Shown here piece by piece: positions 57,211-64,000 of a stretch of 64,000 bases of DNA. Location: the NCBI GenBank assembly GCA_002364085.1, contig DEXK01000011.1, forward strand, positions 391,863 through 455,862, in the 5' to 3' direction. A model generated the notes under the pieces. The model made no database searches, was not told where the DNA came from, and saw only the letters and a list, made by a program, of their open reading frames with translations. The number at the start of each line of letters is the position of its first letter. Position 1 is the stretch's first letter. The position numbers and the translations under genes were made by a program. Origin of the DNA: Balneolaceae bacterium UBA3186 (GTDB lineage: Bacteria; Bacteroidota; Rhodothermia; Balneolales; Balneolaceae).

Positions 57211-58473
57211 TTACAGAAGCATTGAAAGTGGATTTTCTAATAAGTTCTTAACAGTATTTAAGAATTGTGCCGCTTTGGCTCCATCAACGATTCTATGGTC
57301 ACTTGAAAGAGTTATCTTCATGCGTTTACCAGGAACAACAACTCCGTTTTCTACAACAGGAACATCTCTGATCGCTCCAACTGCAAGAATGCAAGCATTA
57401 GGTGGATTAATGATGGCAGTAAATTCTTCAATACCAAACATTCCCAAATTAGAAATTGTGAAAGTACTTCCTTCCATTTGCTCTGGCTGTAATTTTCGGT
57501 CTCTTGCCAATCCTGCCAGTTCTCTTGTATTTGCAGAGATTTCGGCTAACCCTTTTTTATCTGCATGAGTGATAACCGGCGTCATCAATCCTTCATCAAT
57601 TGCTACAGCTACGGCTACATGGACGTCTCCGTGTTCTTTGATTACATCGTCATGCCATGAGCTGTTTATTGCCTGATGTCGAGTTAGAGCGATAGCGCAG
57701 GCTTTAACAACTATATCGTTAAAGCTGATCTTTACATCATTTGCTTCGTTCATTGAAGATCTGGCAGCCATGGCCGCTTTCATATCAATATCTACCGTTT
57801 CATAGAAATGTGGATTAGTGAATTTACTTTCAGATAGTCTGCGTGCAATCACTTTTCTCATCTGAGAAACTTTAACTTCTTTACTTTCTAAACTCTCAAA
57901 TGTTTTTGAAGAGGAAGAAGCGCTACTTGGTTTGGAAAGACCTGTACTTCCACCTTTGTAGTCTTCTATATCCTTTTTAACCACTCTACCGTCCGGACCG
58001 GAACCTTGAACTGAAGCTATATCAATTCCTTTATCTTCAGCTATTTTCTTAGCTAACGGGGAAGCCTTTATTCTTCCATTATCCGTATCAGAAGTTGATT
58101 CTTTTGCTTCGTCTTTCTCTTCTGATTTATCCTCTTCCTTCTCTTCAGGCTCTTTTTCGTCTTTTGTTGCCGAGTCATCAGAGGATGAACTTGTGGAACC
58201 TCCTGCTCCATCAAGAATATCAGAAATATCTTCGCCTTCTTCGCCAATTACTGCTATAAGTCCACCTAAAGGAACTGCGTCTCCTTCAGCCGGAATGATC
58301 TTTAACAGAGTTCCGTCATCAAATGCTTCCACATCCATAGTGGCTTTATCTGTTTCTACTTCTGCGATGATATCACCGGCAGAAATCTTATCGCCTTCTT
58401 TAACATTCCATTTAGCGATCACTCCTTCTTCCATAGTGTCGCTCAGCTTCGGCATTTCTATCTTAATAGCCAT
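57211..58473 (-). CDS. pdhC: Pyruvate dehydrogenase E2, dihydrolipoamide acetyltransferase
   Basis: A 420-aa core subunit. A single lipoyl domain (about 1-80) has the lipoylated Lys43 in ETDKATMDVEAF. An acidic, Ser/Glu-rich linker (about 90-130) precedes the subunit-binding domain (about 132-172; ASPLAKKIAEDKGIDI, GPDGRVVKKDI). The catalytic domain ends with SSDHRIVDGAKAAQFL, containing the His and Asp of the active site. It follows the E1 genes (24 bp after E1beta). No E3 gene is in this window. The final residues (NPLSML) are normal for the family. Confidence 0.94.
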   Translation of the reverse strand: MAIKIEMPKLSDTMEEGVIAKWNVKEGDKISAGDIIAEVETDKATMDVEAFDDGTLLKIIPAEGDAVPLGGLIAVIGEEGEDISDILDGAGGSTSSSSDDSATKDEKEPEEKEEDKSEEKDEAKESTSDTDNGRIKASPLAKKIAEDKGIDIASVQGSGPDGRVVKKDIEDYKGGSTGLSKPSSASSSSKTFESLESKEVKVSQMRKVIARRLSESKFTNPHFYETVDIDMKAAMAARSSMNEANDVKISFNDIVVKACAIALTRHQAINSSWHDDVIKEHGDVHVAVAVAIDEGLMTPVITHADKKGLAEISANTRELAGLARDRKLQPEQMEGSTFTISNLGMFGIEEFTAIINPPNACILAVGAIRDVPVVENGVVVPGKRMKITLSSDHRIVDGAKAAQFLNTVKNLLENPLSMLL

Positions 58474-58497
58474 AATTTCTTCGAATTATTGAGTTAA

Positions 58498-59481
58498 TTA
58501 ATTTCTGTATGTAACCTGATTTACTGCATCCACTACTTGTTTAACAGATGGATACCAAAGGTCAAATAAGTTTTTAGCAAATGGAGCACAAACATCAGGA
58601 AGTGTAACACGCTGAACCGGTGCATCAAGGTAATCAAAGGCTTCACGTTGAATTAAGAATCCAACTTCTGCTGCTAATCCTCCAAAAGGATGCGCTTCAT
58701 CGAGAAGTACACATCGGTTTGTTTTCTTGATCGATTCTATGATCAAAGGAAGATCCAATGGCTTTACAGTTCTTGGATCAATGATCTCACACTCGATGCC
58801 GTCTTTAGCTAATTGCTCTGCAGCTTTAACAGCTAAATGGTACATCTTTCCGTGTGCCACAAGAGTTACATCATTACCTTCTCGTTTGATCTTACCTTTT
58901 CCTATTGGGATGATATAATCTTCATCGTCAGATACTTCTCCCTTCAAACCATACATTTGCTCAGATTCCATAAAGATAACCGGATTATCATCACGGATAG
59001 CAGATTTTAGTAATCCTTTGGCATCGCCAGGTTCGGAAGTATATATAACTTTCAAGCCAGGGAAATGAGCGTACATGGAATCATAAGCAACCGAATGTGT
59101 AGCTCCTAACTGCCCTGCTGAGGCGTTAGGACCTCTGAACACGATAGGACAATTTATCTGTCCACCGGTCATATACTTAACCTTAGAAGCGTGATTTATG
59201 ATCTGATCTGCTGCTAATACCGCAAAGTTGAACGTCATAAATTCTACAATAGGTCTTAAACCATTCATTGCAGCTCCCACTCCTATTCCAGCAAAACCAA
59301 GCTCCGAGATTGGAGTGTCTATTACTCTTTTATATCCGTATTTATCGAGAAGTCCTTCTGTGGTTTTATAAGCGCCGTTATATTCAGCAACTTCCTCACC
59401 CATTATCAGAACTTTCTCATCTTTTGCCATTTCTTCATCGATGGCAGCTTTAATTGCTTCTCTAAATTGTAATTCAGCCAT
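58498..59481 (-). CDS. pdhB: Pyruvate dehydrogenase E1 component, beta subunit
   Basis: A 327-aa subunit of the heterotetrameric E1. Signatures: MGEEVAEYNGAYKTTEGLLDKYG with the TPP-contacting Glu, RVIDTPISELGFAGIGVGAA, GGQINCPIVFRGPNA and EIIDPRTVKPLD. It lies between E1alpha (23 bp upstream) and E2 in one minus-strand operon, feeding acetyl-CoA to the citrate cycle. Confidence 0.96.
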   Translation of the reverse strand: MAELQFREAIKAAIDEEMAKDEKVLIMGEEVAEYNGAYKTTEGLLDKYGYKRVIDTPISELGFAGIGVGAAMNGLRPIVEFMTFNFAVLAADQIINHASKVKYMTGGQINCPIVFRGPNASAGQLGATHSVAYDSMYAHFPGLKVIYTSEPGDAKGLLKSAIRDDNPVIFMESEQMYGLKGEVSDDEDYIIPIGKGKIKREGNDVTLVAHGKMYHLAVKAAEQLAKDGIECEIIDPRTVKPLDLPLIIESIKKTNRCVLLDEAHPFGGLAAEVGFLIQREAFDYLDAPVQRVTLPDVCAPFAKNLFDLWYPSVKQVVDAVNQVTYRN

Positions 59482-59504
59482 TATTCTATTCTTTGAAATT
59501 CTTT

Positions 59505-60605
59505 TTAGGTATGGAAATAAGGATTCTCTTCTACAAACATGTCTTCGTAGAGTTCTTCTGCTTTCGGGAAGTCAGAATTATCCGCAAATTCTACTGCATC
59601 TAGTACTTCCTGCTCTACTTTTTCTTCGATCTTTTTAAGCGCCGCTTCTTTGGCGATGTCATTTTCGAGAATATATGTTTTTAATCTTTCGATCGGATCT
59701 ATCTTCTGATATTCTTCCAGTTCCTCTTTAGTTCTGTACTTTTGAGGATCAGACATTGAATGTCCGCGATATCTGTACGTTCTGATCTCAACAAACCAAG
59801 GTTCTGAGTTTTTGCGAACATCATCAGCGATCTCTTTCATTTTCTCATATACAGAGAATACATCCATACCGTTGATCACAGCACTTTTCATTCCATAACC
59901 ATCAGCTCGATCTACTATATCAGCTACTGTATGGCGACGAGCTGCTGTTCCCATAGAATATCCGTTATTTTCTACAACAAATATTGCCGGTAGCTTCCAA
60001 AGTTGAGCAATGTTAAAAGTCTCATGCAATGCGCCTTGATCTACGGCTCCATCACCGAAGAAACATGTGGAAATTCTACCATTCTGCTCATATTTGTTAG
60101 CGAATGCAAGTCCTCCACCGATTGGGATATGTCCACCTACAATTCCATAACCTCCCCAAAAGTGATTTTCTGCTTTTGCAAAGTGCATCGATCCACCTTT
60201 ACCACGAGAACATCCGGTCGCTTTACCAAAAAGTTCAGCCATTCCTTCATTTGCTGAAATTCCTCTGCATAATCCCCACCCATGATCACGATATGCTGTG
60301 ATGATATCGTCATCGTCATTTAGTGCAAAAGTAGTTCCGGTTGAAACAGCTTCCTGGCCAATGTAAAGGTGAAGAAAGCCACCAAATTTTCCTTTTTGAT
60401 ACTGTTGCATAGCACGCTCTTCAAATCTACGCTGCAAATACATTTGCTCGTACATAGCCTTAAGCTTTGCTGCTGACAGACCTAAATCTTTGTGTTTTGA
60501 TTTTGTAGCAGCCGGAAGATCAACCCCTTTCTGTACTGCTCCTGATTTTTCATCTCCAATACCTCTTGGAGCAAATTCTACATTACCGCTTTTCTTTTTT
60601 GCCAT
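59505..60605 (-). CDS. pdhA: Pyruvate dehydrogenase E1 component, alpha subunit
   Basis: A 366-aa TPP-binding subunit. The TPP-Mg motif is GDGAVDQGALHETFNIA...VVENNGYSMGT, and the phosphorylation-loop-like YRYRGHSMSDP is present. Residues 1-35 form a basic, low-complexity N-terminal extension. It is first of the E1alpha-E1beta-E2 operon. A perfect palindrome (60644-60657) lies 38 bp upstream. Confidence 0.96.
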   Translation of the reverse strand: MAKKKSGNVEFAPRGIGDEKSGAVQKGVDLPAATKSKHKDLGLSAAKLKAMYEQMYLQRRFEERAMQQYQKGKFGGFLHLYIGQEAVSTGTTFALNDDDDIITAYRDHGWGLCRGISANEGMAELFGKATGCSRGKGGSMHFAKAENHFWGGYGIVGGHIPIGGGLAFANKYEQNGRISTCFFGDGAVDQGALHETFNIAQLWKLPAIFVVENNGYSMGTAARRHTVADIVDRADGYGMKSAVINGMDVFSVYEKMKEIADDVRKNSEPWFVEIRTYRYRGHSMSDPQKYRTKEELEEYQKIDPIERLKTYILENDIAKEAALKKIEEKVEQEVLDAVEFADNSDFPKAEELYEDMFVEENPYFHT

Positions 60606-60643
60606 AGTTCGTTTTTTATAACCTTAACCCTTCAAAAATGGGC

Positions 60644-60657
60644 TTGAATATATTCAA
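60644..60657. promoter_or_regulatory. Candidate operator upstream of pdhA
   Basis: A perfect 14-bp palindrome TTGAATATATTCAA sits in the 90-bp gap between alaS and pdhA, 38 bp before the pdhA start. Placement and symmetry fit a dimeric repressor or activator site. No regulator gene is nearby. Confidence 0.35.
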
Positions 60658-60695
60658 TTTTTATGAAGATTTCGTAATTCTCTGGACTACAAGTG

Positions 60696-63371
60696 TTAAA
60701 TGGTATTTAAAATGATTTCATTCACCTTAGATAATGCTTCTTCTAGTTTTTCAGGTTGTCGTCCACCAGCAGTAGCAAGACTTGGTTGTCCACCACCACC
60801 GCCGCCAACTAATCGTCCAAGCTGACCGACTAACGCTCCTGCCTTCAATCCTTTTTCTTTTATCAGATCGTTAGTAACTGATACCATCAGATACACTTTT
60901 CCTTCTTCCTCATCTTTTGATCCCAATACTGTTACTGTATTTGAAGAAGATTTTTCAAGAGCATCGTAACCCAATTGCTTTAAAACATCCATATCAGCGC
61001 CGGGAATTTCTCCTTTTACGAGAGTAATATTTCCGTCTAATGATTCCGGATTCGAAAATAATTCGGTTAGTTTAGCTCCTGTGTTCTGAAGATTCTGAGC
61101 TGAAAGTTCTTTTTCTAAAGCTTTCTTTTCTTCCTGAAGTTTCTTGATATCAGCTACCAGGTCGGTGCTTTGTCCAATTACTCCTTTAATTTCTTTTAAG
61201 AGAGACTGTTCATTTCTCAATAACTGATCAGCTGATTTACCGCAAACCGCTTCAATTCTTCTCACACCTGCAGCTACTGAAGTTTCCTGAGTAAATCTGA
61301 AGTAACCGATCTCACCGGTAGCTTTTACATGAGTTCCACCACAAAGTTCTCTGGAAAATTCAGGATCAAAAGTGATAACACGAACTTCATCTCCGTACTT
61401 TTCTCCAAAAAGCATCATAGCTCCCATTTCTTTGGCTTCTTCAATAGGAACACTTCTTTGTTCATCTAAAGGGATATTTTCCTGAATTTTTTCATTTACT
61501 CTTTGCTCGATCACTTTGAGTTCTTCGTCTGTAACTGCTTCAAAATGAGAGAAATCGAACCGTAAATGATGATCATCTACCAAAGAACCTTTTTGAGCTA
61601 CATGATCGCCCAGTTCTTCTCTTAAAACTGCATGAACTAAATGAGTGGCAGAATGGTGTTTCTGGATTTCTTGTCTTCTTAAAGTGTCAACCTGAGCAAT
61701 CCATTCTCCGGATAGGTCATCAGGAAGATTTTCAGAGTAATGCACAAATTCTCCGTTCACCTTTTGGACATCTGTAACATGAATGTACTCATTACCATTT
61801 GTAACTAAACCGGTATCAGCAACCTGACCACCGCTCTCTGCATAAAATGGGGTCTTAGCAAGCTTGAATGCGAAACGCTTTCCTTCTTTTCTGAATGAAG
61901 CGAACTGGGTTTCTACTTTAAGTTTATCATACCCAACAAAGTGAGTCTCGCTGACTTCTTTACTATTAACTAATACCCAATCACCACCCCCACTGTGATC
62001 CACACTAAATTTACCTGCTGCTCGTGCACGATCTTTCTGTTCTTTCATCAACTCATTAAAGCGATCTTCATCTACTTCGATTTCTTCTTCTCTAGCCATT
62101 AACTGAGTAAGATCGATCGGAAATCCATAAGTATCGTGGAGTTTAAAAGCGTCATCACCAGAAATAACTTCTTTTCCTTTTGAGACTTCTTTAAATAATT
62201 GAATTCCCTGCCCAAGTGTTTTCAGAAAACTCTTTTCTTCTGATTTGATCACGTTGATCACGTATTCTTTCTGAGCTTCCATTTCAGGGAACACGTCCTT
62301 GAATTGATCAGCAAGAACATCAACCAGTTTGTAGAAAAATGGTTCTTTGAAATTCAGTTTATCCCAACCGTATCTAATTGCACGTCTTAATATTCTGCGT
62401 ATAACATAACCACGGCCATCATTTCCCGGTGAAGCACCATCAGCAATAGAAAATGCTACTGCACGAATGTGATCTGCGATAACTCTCACGGCTATATCTT
62501 TCTCACTGTCTGAGCTTGAATATTTTATTCCGGCTAGTTCTGAAATTTTATCCAATAACGGAGTGAAAATATCTGAATCATAATTTGAAGTCTTTCCCTG
62601 AAGTACAGCGCAAACTCTTTCGAAACCCATTCCAGTATCCACATGCTGGGCTGGTAGCGTTTTAAGAGAACCATCAGATTGACGATTGAATTGAATAAAT
62701 ACCAGATTCCAGATCTCCATTACTCTAGGATCATCTGCGTTTACAAGAGTTGCTCCATCAACTTTTTTACGCTCTTCTTCTGATCTGAGATCAATATGAA
62801 TTTCAGAGCAAGGTCCACAAGGCCCGGTGTCCCCCATTTCCCAGAAATTGTCTTTTTTACCACACTTCAGAATATGGGAATGATCGATCGTGGTTTCGCT
62901 TTTCCAAAGTTCAATTGCTTCTTCATCAACCGGAAGTCCGTCTTCATCATCGCCTCCAAAAACTGTTGCATAAAGTTGATCGGGATTTAATCCCCACTTA
63001 TCAACCAATAATTCCCATGCCCAGGCAATTGCTTCTTTTTTGAAATAATCGCCAAACGACCAGTTACCTAACATCTCAAACAAAGTGTGGTGATAAGTAT
63101 CGTACCCAACTTCTTCAAGATCGTTATGCTTTCCACTTACTCGAATACATTTTTGTGTATCTGCAGCACGGCTCCACTCTTTACCCTCGTGAGAAAGCGT
63201 TGCTTCTTCTCCTAAAAAAATAGATTTGAACTGATTCATCCCAGCGTTTGTAAACAAAAGAGTAGGATCGTTTTTTGGTGCTACCGGAGCACTTTCAACG
63301 ATAGCGTGGTTCTTTTCTTTGAAAAAATCGAGGAATTCCTGACGGATTTGTGATGAAGTCTTAGTGGACAT
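60696..63371 (-). CDS. alaS: Alanyl-tRNA synthetase
   Basis: A class II synthetase of 891 aa from ATG 63371; a TTG lies one codon further upstream. Catalytic domain motifs include APVAPKNDPTLLFTNAGMNQFK, and GNDGRGYVIRRILRRAIRYG. The editing domain carries HHSATHLVHAVL and CGGTHV. The C-terminal domain ends with GGGGGGQPSLATAGGRQ, typical of AlaS. Length and domain order are standard, and nothing suggests a truncated editing site. Confidence 0.97.
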   Translation of the reverse strand: MSTKTSSQIRQEFLDFFKEKNHAIVESAPVAPKNDPTLLFTNAGMNQFKSIFLGEEATLSHEGKEWSRAADTQKCIRVSGKHNDLEEVGYDTYHHTLFEMLGNWSFGDYFKKEAIAWAWELLVDKWGLNPDQLYATVFGGDDEDGLPVDEEAIELWKSETTIDHSHILKCGKKDNFWEMGDTGPCGPCSEIHIDLRSEEERKKVDGATLVNADDPRVMEIWNLVFIQFNRQSDGSLKTLPAQHVDTGMGFERVCAVLQGKTSNYDSDIFTPLLDKISELAGIKYSSSDSEKDIAVRVIADHIRAVAFSIADGASPGNDGRGYVIRRILRRAIRYGWDKLNFKEPFFYKLVDVLADQFKDVFPEMEAQKEYVINVIKSEEKSFLKTLGQGIQLFKEVSKGKEVISGDDAFKLHDTYGFPIDLTQLMAREEEIEVDEDRFNELMKEQKDRARAAGKFSVDHSGGGDWVLVNSKEVSETHFVGYDKLKVETQFASFRKEGKRFAFKLAKTPFYAESGGQVADTGLVTNGNEYIHVTDVQKVNGEFVHYSENLPDDLSGEWIAQVDTLRRQEIQKHHSATHLVHAVLREELGDHVAQKGSLVDDHHLRFDFSHFEAVTDEELKVIEQRVNEKIQENIPLDEQRSVPIEEAKEMGAMMLFGEKYGDEVRVITFDPEFSRELCGGTHVKATGEIGYFRFTQETSVAAGVRRIEAVCGKSADQLLRNEQSLLKEIKGVIGQSTDLVADIKKLQEEKKALEKELSAQNLQNTGAKLTELFSNPESLDGNITLVKGEIPGADMDVLKQLGYDALEKSSSNTVTVLGSKDEEEGKVYLMVSVTNDLIKEKGLKAGALVGQLGRLVGGGGGGQPSLATAGGRQPEKLEEALSKVNEIILNTI

Positions 63372-63560
63372 CAATTTATATTAAGAAATCGGTTGAAAAT
63401 TAAGATGGAGAAGATAAAAAAAATATGCTTCACACTCGACGTTTGATTTATGTTTACTTAATTATTTGAAATCTCGGGAATCAAAAAACCGAAATAAACA
63501 TTTTGTGCTTTCATGAATTAGTGGCGACATTTATTTAGAATTCAAATTTACTAGACAACT

Positions 63561-64000
63561 ATGAAAACTATTCTCAATTTTTTCTTCCGCGGAATGTTAA
63601 TTGTATTTCCTGTAGGAGCTACCTTTTACTTAGTTTCCATAGCTATAGGTTGGGCAAATGAGTCGCTAAATTATCTATTTTACAGCTGGTTTGACTATAA
63701 CATTCCCGGGTTAGGGATAATAACCGGTTTTATAGCCATTACACTTATTGGCTTTATATTTACAAGAGCGTTTACCAAACCTATTCTCCATTTGTTTGAA
63801 AAACTTCTAACCAGAACTCCTTTAGTGAGTATTATTTACAGCTCATTAAGAGATCTCACAGAAGCTTTTGTGGGGGACAAAAAGAAATTTACAGCCCCTG
63901 TTGTAATTGATTTTGGCGTTCCTGGAGTAAAACGATTAGGTTTTATAACCCAAAAATCTCTTTTGGATCTTGGTTTGGAAGATGAAGTAGCCGTGTATTG
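63561..64000 (+). CDS. DUF502 family membrane protein (partial, runs off the window)
   Basis: The first 146 codons of a protein that continues past the end. Two N-terminal membrane helices (FFFRGMLIVFPVGATFYLVS; LGIITGFIAITLIGFIFTRA) are followed by TRTPLVSIIYSSLRDLTEAF and VPGVKRLGFITQ, the pattern of DUF502. The function of this family is unknown in bacteria, as far as I know. The 189 bp upstream, shared with divergent alaS, contains ATGTTTA and its complement TAAACAT 38 bp apart, but no clear promoter. Confidence 0.85.
   Translation, partial: MKTILNFFFRGMLIVFPVGATFYLVSIAIGWANESLNYLFYSWFDYNIPGLGIITGFIAITLIGFIFTRAFTKPILHLFEKLLTRTPLVSIIYSSLRDLTEAFVGDKKKFTAPVVIDFGVPGVKRLGFITQKSLLDLGLEDEVAVY

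Overview
The window looks like a chromosomal segment of an AT-rich (judged by eye, not computed), Gram-negative member of the FCB/Bacteroidota-Rhodothermota-Balneolota assemblage. The evidence is three secreted giants ending in type IX secretion sorting domains with the NYPNPFNP motif, a bacillithiol gene (BshB1), Bacteroidota-style signal peptides ending in AQ, sparse Shine-Dalgarno sequences and many TTG starts. A marine Balneolota-like organism is my best guess; this is inference. I see no rRNA, tRNA, CRISPR array, insertion sequence or prophage.

Layout. 0-7.2 kb (minus strand): a tripartite MacAB-TolC-like efflux operon (two permeases, TolC-like channel, adaptor, ATPase) with three small YqjD/YqjE-like membrane proteins in its middle. 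7.3-18.8 kb: housekeeping genes, including bshB1 coupled to a SAM methyltransferase (possible N-methyl-bacillithiol synthase), an inositol monophosphatase family gene, rpiB, glyA, tatC, an FKBP lipoprotein, alr and a CrtO/PYROXD2-like oxidoreductase. 17.9-22.5 kb: a complete cyanophycin cycle (isoaspartyl peptidase, cyanophycinase, cyanophycin synthetase). 22.6-26.2 kb: an EVE protein and the four-gene dTDP-rhamnose operon. 26.4-45.8 kb: three tandem giant T9SS surface proteins (1214, 2661 and 2501 aa) that share a C-terminal module. 57.2-64 kb: pyruvate dehydrogenase E1alpha/E1beta/E2, alaS and the start of a DUF502 membrane protein.

The centrepiece is 45.9-57.2 kb: ten consecutive plus-strand genes that look like one system. 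Four are DUF4402/pilin-like secreted proteins; the fourth has its own candidate promoter and is followed by a strong terminator, as expected for a major subunit. They are followed by a PapD-like chaperone, an outer-membrane usher with a C-terminal TPR module, a natural fusion of the FliF C-terminal (RBM3) domain to a whole FliG-like rotor protein, a TPR lipoprotein whose TPR module resembles the one on the usher, a MotA-like stator subunit, and a MotB-like stator subunit carrying three SPOR domains. No flagellar filament, hook, rod, C-ring (FliM/FliN) or export genes are present. The arrangement suggests a flagellar-type ion-driven rotary motor wired to a chaperone-usher fibre: a rotating or motor-energised pilus. 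I do not know of a description of such a system, but I could not search for one.
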